From assembly GCA_035647815.1 (NCBI GenBank), contig DASRMR010000006.1, positions 45,318 to 109,317 on the forward strand: 64,000 nt of DNA. Direction: 5' to 3'. A model generated the notes under the pieces. The model was given only the letters and a program-made list of their open reading frames with translations. It had not been told where the DNA came from and ran no database searches. How positions within the stretch are numbered: the stretch's first letter is position 1; the number at the start of each line of letters is the position of its first letter. Below are positions 19,121 to 27,634 of this stretch, in pieces. This stretch comes from JAAYRQ01 sp035647815 (GTDB lineage Bacteria; Bacillota; Syntrophomonadia; Syntrophomonadales; Syntrophomonadaceae). The translations under genes and the position numbers were made by a program.

Positions 19121-19144
19121 AAAGAGCGGCAGTTTCCGCTCTTT
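19121..19144 (-). terminator. Hairpin overlapping the rpsO stop codon
   Basis: AAAGAGCGG (19121-19129) pairs perfectly with CCGCTCTTT (19136-19144), loop 6 bases. The 5' arm on the minus strand includes the last two bases of the rpsO stop codon. It ends in TTTAATTATAT rather than a pure T run, so partial termination or an RNase processing site between rpsO and pnp is likely. Confidence 0.75.
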
Positions 19145-19412
19145 ACCTTCGTAAACCTAATCTAGTTACGACACTCCTATATCTTTCAAAATTATTGTCT
19201 CTAAGGTAATCTAATAATGCTCTTCTTTGCCCAACCATCATAAGTAGACCCCTACGTGAATGGTGATCTCTTTTATTGTTCTTAAGATGTTCGTTTAAAT
19301 AATTAATTCTTTCAGTAAGAATTGCTATTTGTACTTCTGGAGAACCAGTATCATTTTCATGAATCTGATAATTTTTAATAATCTCTTGTTTTTTGGCTTG
19401 ATCTAATGCCAT
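19143..19412 (-). CDS. rpsO: 30S ribosomal protein S15
   Basis: An 89-aa primary 16S rRNA-binding protein that organises the central domain of the 30S subunit. The sequence [15 protein letters not shown], the [17 protein letters not shown] motif and [15 protein letters not shown] are standard. I placed the start at the ATG at 19412 because GGAGGTGA lies at the right distance and 89 aa is the universal length; an upstream in-frame codon would add five residues. A structured leader precedes it and a hairpin overlaps its stop. Confidence 0.98.
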   Translation of the reverse strand: MALDQAKKQEIIKNYQIHENDTGSPEVQIAILTERINYLNEHLKNNKRDHHSRRGLLMMVGQRRALLDYLRDNNFERYRSVVTRLGLRR

Positions 19413-19427
19413 TAATTTCACCTCCAT

Positions 19428-19591
19428 TCTAATAATCGCCGCTAACCAAGAAAAACGTCGGTGACTTCGTTAACCCTAGCTGGCGGTTCCTCGGAAAATA
19501 TTATCTTCCTGTTCCTTATATTTAAACAACTAGATCAAAGATCTTGCCGCTCTTTGCTTATTTTAGTTTATCCCATTTCTCCCTTTTTACC
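19428..19591 (-). promoter_or_regulatory. Putative structured rpsO (S15) leader RNA
   Basis: About 165 bases separate the predicted transcription start from the rpsO ATG. The 3' part can fold into a stem closed by CCGC near 19494 and GCGG near 19439, with an inner AACG/CGTT stem, close to the ribosome binding site. S15 of Firmicutes represses its own mRNA through such folded leaders. I infer the same here but have not matched a specific S15-site motif. Confidence 0.45.
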
Positions 19592-19597
19592 ATTGCT

Positions 19598-19626
19598 ATT
19601 TTAGCATAGCCAAGCTAGGATGTAAA
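19598..19626 (-). promoter_or_regulatory. Sigma-A-like promoter for rpsO-pnp
   Basis: On the minus strand TTTACA (19621-19626) is followed after exactly 17 bases by TAAAAT (19598-19603), which has a TG extension (TGC, 19604-19606). It starts just past the ribF stop codon, so rpsO can be expressed apart from the upstream operon. Confidence 0.7.
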
Positions 19627-19628
19627 CT

Positions 19629-20567
19629 TTAAATAGAACTAGCTATCGCTATCTGGGAAGCAATGTCCTTATCTTTACTAATTTGTTTTACTAGGTCATC
19701 TATATTTTCAAACTTTTTTTCATCTCTTACCTTTTCTAAAAAGTAAATTCGCAAATATTCATCATAAATATTATCGAAGAAATCTATAATATGCGCCTCT
19801 ACTGTTACGGGATGATTTATGTGAAATGTCGGCTTAATACCAACATTGACTACACAATTAAAGAAAACTCCTTTATGTAGAACTTTTGCCGCATATACAC
19901 CAGTACCAGGTATTAAAACATCTGAATCTACTTGCAAATTAGCCGTAGGAAAACCAATTTTAGTGCCCCTTTGGTCACCACGAATCACTATTCCTTCTAC
20001 CACAGGAAAATGTCCTAGTAAAACTTGCGCTTCTTTTATATTGCCCATTTCCACCATTTCTCGAATCGAAGTACTAGAAACTGCGCTACCGTTTATTTCC
20101 ACTGGTGGAATCACTTTCACTTCAAAACCGTATTTTCGGCCTAAATCTGCAAGTGTTTCTGAGTTTCCTTTACCCTTATAACCAAAGGAGTAATTAAAGC
20201 CCACAAATACTTTACTCGCTTTAAATTTGTCAACTATTACCTTTTGCACAAACTCTTCTGGTTTCCATTTAGAAATTTCTTCAGTAAAGGAATTATAGAC
20301 TAATAAATTAATTCCAATTTGTTTTAATAATTCAGCCTGACGGTCAGATTTAGTAATTAATTTAGGTACTTTATCTGGTTTTATTATGTTGTTAGGGTGA
20401 GGATCAAATATAAAAGCTGCTGCAATACCTTGGTTTAATTTAGCTGCACTAACTGCTTCTCCAAGTAATTTCCGATGACCTAAATGAACTCCATCAAAAT
20501 TACCTAAAGCTAAAAACACTTTTTTATCCGCAGCTGTATAATTGTCCATTTCCCTGATTATTTCCAT
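19629..20567 (-). CDS. ribF: Bifunctional riboflavin kinase/FAD synthetase
   Basis: Makes FMN from riboflavin and ATP, then FAD by adenylylation. The 312-aa protein has the N-terminal nucleotidyltransferase domain (LGNFDGVHLGHRK about 21-33, FDPHPN about 56, GFNYSFGYKGKGN about 124, SSTSIR about 166) and the C-terminal kinase domain (GDQRGTKIGFPTANL about 201, GVYAAKV, and the VEAHIIDF metal region). Both halves look complete. It follows truB after 13 bases, in the usual Firmicute order. Confidence 0.97.
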   Translation of the reverse strand: MEIIREMDNYTAADKKVFLALGNFDGVHLGHRKLLGEAVSAAKLNQGIAAAFIFDPHPNNIIKPDKVPKLITKSDRQAELLKQIGINLLVYNSFTEEISKWKPEEFVQKVIVDKFKASKVFVGFNYSFGYKGKGNSETLADLGRKYGFEVKVIPPVEINGSAVSSTSIREMVEMGNIKEAQVLLGHFPVVEGIVIRGDQRGTKIGFPTANLQVDSDVLIPGTGVYAAKVLHKGVFFNCVVNVGIKPTFHINHPVTVEAHIIDFFDNIYDEYLRIYFLEKVRDEKKFENIDDLVKQISKDKDIASQIAIASSI

Positions 20568-20580
20568 TTTAGTACTCCCT

Positions 20581-21483
20581 TTAAACAGTTTTGAAAACTC
20601 TAATCGGTTTTAAAGCTATTTTTGAGCCATTTTGATAAGCTTCAGCAATAGCTATAAAGGTTGCATTTTTATCGTAAATTCTAATATTTCCTTCTGGCAA
20701 ATCAGAGTTTGTATGAATAATGTTGCCATTTATAATTGAAAAGTACTCATTTTCTTCTTTAACCTCATAAAAAGGCCAATTCATTAAAGGTTTATCTATA
20801 GCAATTAATAAATCAGCTATGATATCTGACTTATTAAGAATGTCTGCTAAATTATGACTATGACTTAGATTAAATCCATCTGATTTAGTACGAATAAGTC
20901 CAGATAAGTAACCACCCGTACCTAGTTTTTCACCAATATCTTTAGATAAAGTTCTAATATAAGTGCCTTTAGAACATGCTACTCGAAATTGTGCCATTGG
21001 ATGTTTCCCCGTTAAATCAATATTTAATATCTTAATATGAGTAACTTCTCTTACTCGTGCTTTTCTTTCTACTACTATACCTTTACGGGCTAGTTCATAA
21101 AGTTTTTGCCCTTCATGATGTACTGCTGAGTACATTGGAGGAACCTGTTCAATTTCCCCTACCATAGATTCTATAACTGATCTAACTTGGTCTTCATTTA
21201 CTTCGGGATAATCCTTATATGTAATTTCTCCCCAAGCATCTTCTGTGTCTGAGGTGCCACCTAAGGTTATAGTTGCTATATATTCTTTTGATTTATCTTC
21301 AATATAAGGAATAATCTTAGTTGCTTGACCAATAGCTATTGGCAAAACACCAGTAGCCATTGGATCAAGAGTTCCTAAGTGTCCTATTTTAATTTTCTTG
21401 GGTAAAATCTTTTTTAAATTCCTAATAATATCATAGGAAGTCATGTTTTGGGGTTTATTTATAACTATAAAGCCATCCATCAT
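20581..21483 (-). CDS. truB: tRNA pseudouridine(55) synthase
   Basis: Isomerises U55 in the T-loop of tRNAs. The 300-aa protein has the catalytic Asp40 in GHLGTLDPMATGVLP, the YSAVHHEGQKLYELAR segment (about 123-138), the RVACSKGTYIRTL motif, and a short C-terminal extension. It overlaps nrnA by four bases (ATGA type), so the two are translationally coupled. Confidence 0.97.
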   Translation of the reverse strand: MMDGFIVINKPQNMTSYDIIRNLKKILPKKIKIGHLGTLDPMATGVLPIAIGQATKIIPYIEDKSKEYIATITLGGTSDTEDAWGEITYKDYPEVNEDQVRSVIESMVGEIEQVPPMYSAVHHEGQKLYELARKGIVVERKARVREVTHIKILNIDLTGKHPMAQFRVACSKGTYIRTLSKDIGEKLGTGGYLSGLIRTKSDGFNLSHSHNLADILNKSDIIADLLIAIDKPLMNWPFYEVKEENEYFSIINGNIIHTNSDLPEGNIRIYDKNATFIAIAEAYQNGSKIALKPIRVFKTV

Positions 21484-22445
21484 GACACTTCTTTTTCTAC
21501 TAACTCTAATACTTTAGATACAACTGCTTGCATATCACCTTCTAAGCTAGCACCAGCTGCTTGTTTATGACCTCCACCGCCAAATTCCTTAGCTATTAAA
21601 GAGACATCAATATCCCGTTTTGATCTAAATCCTATTTTTATTAAACCAGGTTCAATTTCACGAAAAACTAAACCTACCTCCACTCCATCGATCATACGAG
21701 TGTAGTCAATAATACCTTCAGGATGTAAGCCATGTGCCCCTATTTCATCAATATCTGCATAATAAAGTTGCATCCAAGCTACTTTATTATTTTCACTAAT
21801 ATTAAAATTTCTTAGTGCTTTTCCTAATAGCAAAACTTCTTTAAGAGGTTTTGATTCGAATAAGTTTATCCTAGCTTCTGCCACATCTGCACCAGCACTT
21901 ATAAGTGCTGCAGTTATCTGATGTGTTTTACTAGTAGTGTTGTTAAATTTAAAGCTCCCCGTATCCATAATAATACCAGCATATAGAGGTTTGGCTATAG
22001 TTTTAGTTATAGCTATATCCATTTTTACTAATAATTCATAAATAATCTCCGCTGCAGCAGAGGCTTTAATATCGACATAATTATAATCACCAAAAAATGT
22101 ATTACTAGCATGATGATCAATATTAAATATCGTAGCCTCTTGGTTTATATTATCAGTTATTTCCGGATTCACCCTGCCCTTATCAGCACAATCAAGAAAT
22201 ATTATATTTTCGATATTTCCTGGAACAGGAAGTTTTTTAGAAACCTTTTCAATATTGGGCAAATAATCGTAAATGCTAGGAATAGTATCATGAATCAACA
22301 TAGTAACTTTTTTATTGATTAATGTTAAACCAGTATATAATCCTAATATTGAACCTATACAGTCCCCATCCGGAATACTATGACCTATTAAAAGAAAATT
22401 ATCTCTATTATGGAGTTGTTTTGCAATTTCCTGTAAACTAGTCAT
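21480..22445 (-). CDS. nrnA: DHH family phosphoesterase (NrnA-type oligoribonuclease/pAp phosphatase)
   Basis: Degrades nanoRNA to mononucleotides and dephosphorylates 3',5'-pAp. The 321-aa protein has the DHH domain metal motifs IGHSIPDGDCIGS (about 19-31), DCAD, NIDHHASN (about 113-120) and DTG (about 172), followed by a DHHA1 domain ending in FGGGGHKQAAGA. Placement between rbfA and truB is common in Clostridia, though absent from B. subtilis. It overlaps rbfA by eight bases. Confidence 0.94.
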   Translation of the reverse strand: MTSLQEIAKQLHNRDNFLLIGHSIPDGDCIGSILGLYTGLTLINKKVTMLIHDTIPSIYDYLPNIEKVSKKLPVPGNIENIIFLDCADKGRVNPEITDNINQEATIFNIDHHASNTFFGDYNYVDIKASAAAEIIYELLVKMDIAITKTIAKPLYAGIIMDTGSFKFNNTTSKTHQITAALISAGADVAEARINLFESKPLKEVLLLGKALRNFNISENNKVAWMQLYYADIDEIGAHGLHPEGIIDYTRMIDGVEVGLVFREIEPGLIKIGFRSKRDIDVSLIAKEFGGGGHKQAAGASLEGDMQAVVSKVLELVEKEVS

Positions 22446-22806
22446 TATTCGAACTTCCTTCTTCTTCCTTTATTTCGGCGAGTATTGATGATATTTTAAT
22501 CCCATGCTCAATAGACTTATCTAAGAAAAACTCAAGTTCTGGAGCATACCTAATATCTAGTTGCCGAGAGAGTTCACTACGCATGAAGCCTTTAGCCTTT
22601 TGGATGACTTTTATCATTTCTTCTTGTTCTTCATTGTCTCCGAGTATACTCACATTTACTCGTGCATAACTTAAATCATTAGTAATATCTACTCTAGTTA
22701 TAGAGACAGAGGATAAATTTATCCTAGGGTCCCTTAAAGTTAGGATGATTTGGGATAATAACCGTTTAATCTCTTCTGCCATTCTTTCTTGTCTTCTTCG
22801 GCTCAT
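22438..22806 (-). CDS. rbfA: Ribosome-binding factor A
   Basis: A 122-aa KH-like protein that helps mature the 5' end region of 16S rRNA on the pre-30S particle. The motif set (RRQERMAEEIKRLLSQIIL, LRDPRI, a SVSITRVDITNDLSYARVNV beta segment, and a KAKGFMRSELSRQLDIRYAPEL helix-turn) is typical, with a short acidic tail. It follows infB by 29 bases. The small gene ylxP that separates them in B. subtilis is missing. Confidence 0.96.
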   Translation of the reverse strand: MSRRRQERMAEEIKRLLSQIILTLRDPRINLSSVSITRVDITNDLSYARVNVSILGDNEEQEEMIKVIQKAKGFMRSELSRQLDIRYAPELEFFLDKSIEHGIKISSILAEIKEEEGSSNND

Positions 22807-22835
22807 AATTTATTTCCTCCTAACTGATATATCCT

Positions 22836-25154
22836 TTATAATTCTCTAGGAATCTCTTCCATAACAAATGCTTCAATAACATCTCCATCTTTAATATCAT
22901 TGAAGTCTTTTATGCCAATACCACATTCATAGTTTTCACTTACTTCTCTTACATCATCCTTAAATCGCTTTAAAGATGATAAAGTGCCTTCGTAAGTTAT
23001 TACACCATCTCTTAGAACACGTATATTAGCATTTCTTTGCATTTTACCATCGATAACATATGAACCTGCTATAGTTCCCATATTAGGAACTTTGAAAGTA
23101 GTTTTTACTTCAGCCCGCCCAATATATTTTTCTTTATATTCTGGGTCAAGTAATCCTGTCATAGCTTTTTTAACATCTTCAATGGCTTCATATATAACCC
23201 GGTATAAGCGAACATCTATGCTTTCCTGTTCTGCACTTTTACGTGCATTACTGTCAGGTCTAACATTAAATCCAATTATTATCGCGTTAGAAGCAGTTGC
23301 TAACATAACATCCGTTTCGGTAACTGCACCTACTGCTGAATGTATAACACTAACTTTTACTTCATCTGTAGATAGACGTAAAAGAGATTGTCCTAGTGCC
23401 TCAACTGAACCTTGAACATCACCTTTAATTATAAGGTTTAATTCCTTAATTTCAGAATCCTGCATTTGCTTAAAGAATTCGTCAAGAGAAACTTTACTAC
23501 TTCTTTTCTGTATCTCTAACTTTCTTTCGCCTTCTCGTAAGCTTAGTACTTCCTTAGCTATCTTTTCATCACATGCTTGTACTTTAGCTCCTGCTTCGGG
23601 TACATCTGACCATCCCATTATTTCAACCGGCATGGAGGGTAAGGCTTCGTCAACCCTTCTACCTCTATAATCGCTCATGGCACGGACTTTACAAAGACTA
23701 TTACCACATATCAGAAAGTCGCCAATTTTTAATGTTCCTTTTAACACCAAAACTGTTGCTACAGGACCTCTACCTTTATCTAGCTCTCCTTCAATAACTA
23801 CCCCTTCCGCAAAGCGATCAGGATTAGCTGTAATATCACTTATTTCAGCTAGCAAGAGTATCATTTCTAACATGGTGTCAATATTATCACCTGTTTTTGC
23901 TGAAACAGGAACAAAAATAGTGTCCCCACCCCATTCTTCAGGTACTATGTTATATTCTGTCAGTTGTTGCATAACCTTATCTGGATTAGCTGATGGTTTA
24001 TCAATCTTATTAACTGCAACTAAAAATGGAACTCCAGCAGCCTTTATATGGTTAATTGCTTCTATAGTTTGTGGCATAACACCATCATCAGCCGCGATTA
24101 CTAAAATCACTATATCAGTTAGATTAGCACCCCTAGCCCTCATAGCAGTAAAAGCTTCATGTCCGGGTGTATCTATAAATGTTATTTTGTTTCCATTTAC
24201 TTCTACCTGGTAAGCACCTATATGCTGGGTTATTCCACCTGCTTCTCCTGAAACTACATCAGCAGCTCTTACCTGATCTAATAAAGAAGTTTTACCATGA
24301 TCAACATGTCCCATAACTGTAACTATAGGCGCTCTTATTTTCATGGACTTTTCTTCATCTATAATTTCTTCTAATATCAATTCTTCTTCTGATACTGCTT
24401 TTTCAACTTTCACTTCATATAGACTAGCTATAATTTCAGCAGTATCGTAATCAATATCCTGATTAACTGTAGCTAATGTACCTAAATCCATAAGCTTTTT
24501 AACTATTTCCACAGGGTTTTTATTAATCATTTCTGCAAAGTCTCTTACAGTAATGGTATCTTCTATAGCTATTAAATCAGGAGTCTTTTCAACAACTTCT
24601 TCCTTTTTACGTCTCTGTTTTGGTTTTCTAGTTTTCCGACTATAATCCTTTTTAGGTCTAGTACTCGTCTTGCTTTGTGGCGTACCTTTAGCTCCAGTAA
24701 CCCCAGGTTTTTTAACACTGTTGCTAGCTGGTTTAGCTTTACTAGCGTTAGCTGGCCTAGATTGGCCACCACTAGCTGGTTTAGGTTTACTAGCATTAGC
24801 TGGTCTAGATTGACCACCACTAGCTGGTTTAGCTTTACTAGCATTAGCTGGTCTAGATTGACCGCCACTAGCTGGTCTAGGTTGACTACCTTTAGTTGTT
24901 TCTCTTGGTTGGGATTTTGTAGTTTTATTATTTGCTAGTTTTTTATCTTTTGTTTTTTGTTTAGGCGTGGAAATGGTTTCTTTATCATTTTGATCTGAAC
25001 TTTTTAGTTGTTTTTTAAACCAAATAACTTGCGATTCTTCCAATGTGCTCATATGGTTTTTAACATCAAGTCCTAAATCCTTTAAAGTAGTAACCAAATC
25101 TCTACTTTGCACTCCTAATTCTTTCGCTAATTCATGTACTCTTATTTTGGCCAT
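22836..25154 (-). CDS. infB: Translation initiation factor IF-2
   Basis: A 772-aa GTPase that places initiator tRNA on the 30S subunit and promotes subunit joining. An N-terminal IF2N domain (about 1-50) is followed by a low-complexity basic linker (about 55-190) with Ser/Pro/Ala/Lys repeats, a second IF2N-like part, then the G domain (GHVDHGKTSLLD about 282, DTPGHEA, NKID) and domains II, III and IV. The linker carries three exact-register 16-residue repeats. It overlaps ylxQ by 13 bases. Confidence 0.98.
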   Translation of the reverse strand: MAKIRVHELAKELGVQSRDLVTTLKDLGLDVKNHMSTLEESQVIWFKKQLKSSDQNDKETISTPKQKTKDKKLANNKTTKSQPRETTKGSQPRPASGGQSRPANASKAKPASGGQSRPANASKPKPASGGQSRPANASKAKPASNSVKKPGVTGAKGTPQSKTSTRPKKDYSRKTRKPKQRRKKEEVVEKTPDLIAIEDTITVRDFAEMINKNPVEIVKKLMDLGTLATVNQDIDYDTAEIIASLYEVKVEKAVSEEELILEEIIDEEKSMKIRAPIVTVMGHVDHGKTSLLDQVRAADVVSGEAGGITQHIGAYQVEVNGNKITFIDTPGHEAFTAMRARGANLTDIVILVIAADDGVMPQTIEAINHIKAAGVPFLVAVNKIDKPSANPDKVMQQLTEYNIVPEEWGGDTIFVPVSAKTGDNIDTMLEMILLLAEISDITANPDRFAEGVVIEGELDKGRGPVATVLVLKGTLKIGDFLICGNSLCKVRAMSDYRGRRVDEALPSMPVEIMGWSDVPEAGAKVQACDEKIAKEVLSLREGERKLEIQKRSSKVSLDEFFKQMQDSEIKELNLIIKGDVQGSVEALGQSLLRLSTDEVKVSVIHSAVGAVTETDVMLATASNAIIIGFNVRPDSNARKSAEQESIDVRLYRVIYEAIEDVKKAMTGLLDPEYKEKYIGRAEVKTTFKVPNMGTIAGSYVIDGKMQRNANIRVLRDGVITYEGTLSSLKRFKDDVREVSENYECGIGIKDFNDIKDGDVIEAFVMEEIPREL
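24724..24890. repeat. 48-base tandem repeat inside infB
   Basis: Three full units start at 24724, 24772 and 24820, with a shortened fourth at 24868. Each 48-base unit encodes 16 residues of the pattern ASGGQSRPANASKAKP in the flexible IF-2 linker. The units differ by a few bases. The frame-preserving length means copy number can change without breaking the gene. Confidence 0.95.
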
Positions 25155-25486
25155 TGAACCACCCCCATAGTTTCTTTGTTATCTCCTGTTTCATGCAGAG
25201 AACCAATAATGGCCGTTGCCATTTTTTTATCATTTATGGTTACTGCCACTCGATAAGCTTTCCCAACACTAGTACCTAGTTCATATTTGTCACCCAAAGT
25301 TATCCAGGGTATATTAAATTTCTCACAAGTTTTTACTAGAATTTCCTTAGAATTATCTGCTATATCATTACTCATTAAAAGCAGGTAAGCTTTACGCCCT
25401 ATCAAACTTGATTTAGTAGCTAATGTGCCTGTTGATATCTTGCCCGCCTTTTGTGCAAAACCTAACATACTATAAACTTTTTGCAA
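25142..25486 (-). CDS. ylxQ: L7Ae-type ribosomal/K-turn-binding protein YlxQ
   Basis: A small kink-turn RNA-binding protein of the L7Ae family. The sequence opens QKVYSMLGFAQKAGKISTGT, then KAYLLLMSNDIADNSKE and a GKAYRVAVTI strand. I set the start at the TTG at 25486, which has AAGGTG about 10 bases upstream; GTG at 25498 and a longer frame to 25555 overlapping ylxR are less likely. The sequence past the domain (GSLHETGDNKETMG) is a short extra tail. It lies between ylxR and infB as in B. subtilis. Confidence 0.85.
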   Translation of the reverse strand: MQKVYSMLGFAQKAGKISTGTLATKSSLIGRKAYLLLMSNDIADNSKEILVKTCEKFNIPWITLGDKYELGTSVGKAYRVAVTINDKKMATAIIGSLHETGDNKETMGVVQWPK

Positions 25487-25499
25487 ACTATCACACACC

Positions 25500-25781
25500 T
25501 TATATATTGGATCTAATTTTCTCAATTTGTTTTTTAAGATCATTTTGCAATTCATTGGGTAGCTTTTGTCCTAATGCTTTTTGAATGCCTCTAACTTTAA
25601 CAGCTTGGTCAAAACAATCTAAGTTAGGACATATATAGGCACCTCTACCAGATTTTTTTCCGGTAGTATCTATTTCTAATATACCTTCAGTATTGCGAAC
25701 AATCCTAATAAGTTCCTTTTTAATCTTCATTTCCTTACAGCCTACACACATTCGTTGAGGAACTTTTCTTGATTTAGCCAT
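25500..25781 (-). CDS. ylxR: YlxR family RNA-binding protein (RnpM)
   Basis: A 93-aa protein of the DUF448/YlxR family. It has the RMCVGCKEMKIKKELIRIVR motif, SGRGAYICPNLDCFDQA, and a basic C-terminal half. B. subtilis YlxR (RnpM) binds the RNase P RNA and modulates its activity. The start is the ATG at 25781 (or 25784), overlapping the nusA stop codon, giving [10 protein letters not shown] longer reading that begins at 25835 yields a Met/Val/Thr-rich leader that is only a shadow of the acidic nusA tail. Confidence 0.92.
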   Translation of the reverse strand: MAKSRKVPQRMCVGCKEMKIKKELIRIVRNTEGILEIDTTGKKSGRGAYICPNLDCFDQAVKVRGIQKALGQKLPNELQNDLKKQIEKIRSNI

Positions 25782-26874
25782 CATTATCACCATCGTAATC
25801 ACTATCACTGTCATCACTGTCATCATATTCATCATTATCTAAATCAAACTGGCTTTCGCTTTTAATATCTACCTTCCAGCCAGTAAGTTTAGCAGCTAAT
25901 CGAGCATTTTGTCCTTCTTTTCCTATCGCTAAAGAAAGTTGATAATCAGGAACAATTACTCTCGCCACTTTTTCATCTTCATCAACATGAACTTCCAAAA
26001 CCTTAGAAGGACTAAGTGCGTTACCAATAAATGTTTCTATGTTTTTATCGTATTTAATAATATCAATTTTCTCGCCGCCAAGTTCAGATACAATATTTTG
26101 TACTCGTAAACCTCGCGGACCTACACAAGCCCCTACAGGATCAACCTTTTCATCTAGTGAATGAACTGCAATTTTAGACCTGTATCCAGCTTCACGAGCA
26201 ATTGACTTGATTTCAACTATACCATCAAATATCTCTGGGACCTCTAATTCAAATAACCTTCTTAAAAAATACGGATGAGACCTAGAAAGATAAATATTAG
26301 GTCCTTTAGGAGTGTTTTTAACTTCATATATATATGTTTTTATTCTTTGTCCATTCTCGTATTTTTCCATCGGTACTTGATCAGGAGGTGGCATTATACC
26401 TTCAGTTCTACCTAAACTTACATATATAGTCTTGCCTTCTGCCCTTTGTATGGTACCAGTTACAATCTCGCCTTCTCTTTCCGAAAACTCTTCATAGATA
26501 AGACTTCTCTCAGCTTCTCTAAGTTTTTGAATGATTACTTGTTTAGCTGTTTGTGCTGCAATGCGCCCAAAATTGCTAGGAGTTGCCTCTACATAAACCA
26601 TATCCCCTAAATTACAATCCTGATAAAGTTCTTGTGCTTCCTCATAACTAATTTCTGCAGTTTGATCTACTACCTCTTCCACAATAGTTTTTTGAGGGAA
26701 GACTTTTACTTCACCAGATAGCTCATTAAATTCTACGCTTACATTTTGTGTAGTACCAAAATTCTTCTTATAAGCAGTATTAAGTGCAGATTTTATTGCA
26801 TCAATTAAAGCAGCCTGCGAAATGCCCCGCTCTTTTTCTATGTCAGCTAATGCTTGTATTAGATCGTTTGCCAT
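25774..26874 (-). CDS. nusA: Transcription termination/antitermination factor NusA
   Basis: A 366-aa RNA polymerase-binding factor that modulates pausing, termination and antitermination. It has an N-terminal polymerase-binding domain (about 1-130), S1 domain (about 133-200: [20 protein letters not shown]), and two KH domains (about 205-345, including [12 protein letters not shown] and [14 protein letters not shown]). It lacks the C-terminal acidic repeats of proteobacterial NusA but ends in about 20 Asp/Ser/Glu residues. I chose the ATG at 26874 (MANDLIQ) because AGGAGGAGG lies just upstream. Confidence 0.97.
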   Translation of the reverse strand: MANDLIQALADIEKERGISQAALIDAIKSALNTAYKKNFGTTQNVSVEFNELSGEVKVFPQKTIVEEVVDQTAEISYEEAQELYQDCNLGDMVYVEATPSNFGRIAAQTAKQVIIQKLREAERSLIYEEFSEREGEIVTGTIQRAEGKTIYVSLGRTEGIMPPPDQVPMEKYENGQRIKTYIYEVKNTPKGPNIYLSRSHPYFLRRLFELEVPEIFDGIVEIKSIAREAGYRSKIAVHSLDEKVDPVGACVGPRGLRVQNIVSELGGEKIDIIKYDKNIETFIGNALSPSKVLEVHVDEDEKVARVIVPDYQLSLAIGKEGQNARLAAKLTGWKVDIKSESQFDLDNDEYDDSDDSDSDYDGDNDG

Positions 26875-26885
26875 TGTACCTCCTC

Positions 26886-27341
26886 CTACTTGAAGTCTGG
26901 ATGCAACCTTAAAGTGGTTACTACTTCCCAAGATATATTATAACTATTATTATTATTTTCGACCGTAAGAGTTTCATCATCGACTTGTTTTAGTATTCCC
27001 ACAATTTTCTTAGGTCCTGCATAAGACTTCCGTGTATTAACACTTACTTGTTTACCTATAAATCTGTCCGGTCTCTTATCCTTTTTAATTATCCTATCTA
27101 GTCCGGGAGAAGAAACCTCAATATGATCATATTTAATATCATTTTCATCAATTATCTTTTGAACCAATTTAGTTGCATCTGTACAAGTTTGCAGATTTAC
27201 TCCTTGCTCATGATCAATAAATAATCTTAACATCTGAACATTTTTTTCTCGTCGATATTCTATATCTACTAATTCTATGTTTTTGCCCTTAAGTTCCTCA
27301 AAAATCAATTCTTCAATTTGCTGTACATATGATCTTACCAT
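26886..27341 (-). CDS. rimP: Ribosome maturation factor RimP
   Basis: A 151-aa protein needed for 30S maturation. The N-terminal domain (about 1-85, with the ELVDIEYRREKN and LRLFIDHEQG strands and SSPGLDR) and the Sm-like C-terminal domain are complete. The ATG at 27341 is preferred because AGGGAAG lies 8 bases upstream. It heads the rimP-nusA-ylxR-ylxQ-infB-rbfA transcript, and the leader upstream has a terminator-like hairpin. Confidence 0.95.
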   Translation of the reverse strand: MVRSYVQQIEELIFEELKGKNIELVDIEYRREKNVQMLRLFIDHEQGVNLQTCTDATKLVQKIIDENDIKYDHIEVSSPGLDRIIKKDKRPDRFIGKQVSVNTRKSYAGPKKIVGILKQVDDETLTVENNNNSYNISWEVVTTLRLHPDFK

Positions 27342-27382
27342 CTTTTTCACTTCCCTATAATGAAATGGTATTTTTCAAAAGA

Positions 27383-27406
27383 AAAAGTGGGTCCGCACCC
27401 ACTTTT
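27383..27406 (-). terminator. Hairpin between polC and rimP (terminator or attenuator)
   Basis: A perfect 10-base stem AAAAGTGGGT/ACCCACTTTT with a 4-base loop is followed on the minus strand by TTTTTCTTTTG. It sits only about 42 bases before the rimP start and downstream of a plausible promoter (27436-27465), so besides ending polC transcripts it may attenuate the nusA operon. Confidence 0.85.
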
Positions 27407-27435
27407 AAGCCATAAATATTGGTTTGCTTAGTAAA

Positions 27436-27465
27436 AGTATAACACAATGAAATAACTTTATTCAA
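27436..27465 (-). promoter_or_regulatory. Possible sigma-A promoter for rimP-nusA-infB
   Basis: On the minus strand TTGAAT (27460-27465) and TATACT (27436-27441) are separated by 18 bases. A transcript from here would pass through the hairpin at 27383-27406 before rimP. The rest of the 293-base gap between rimP and polC shows no gene that I can support. Confidence 0.5.
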
Positions 27466-27634
27466 GTTAGGTAACTTAATAAATCAAGTCGAGTTAATTT
27501 AGGTTATAAAAATAAAATAATCCTCCATATGTTATTTAGATACTAAGAATTCCTAATAGCTCTAAAAAGTTTAGCCACTGTCATGTTTTTGCCTATATCT
27601 ATAATTACTAATTTGCCCAACATTTTATATTGTT

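Noticed and set aside
24572..24938. Reading frames on both strands across the infB repeats
   Set aside because: They are low-complexity shadows of the 48-base repeat within infB and have no ribosome binding site or plausible protein.
25782..25835. Longer N-terminus for YlxR ([14 protein letters not shown] leader)
   Set aside because: It is the out-of-frame reading of the acidic nusA tail; the real start at 25781 or 25784 overlaps the nusA stop codon.
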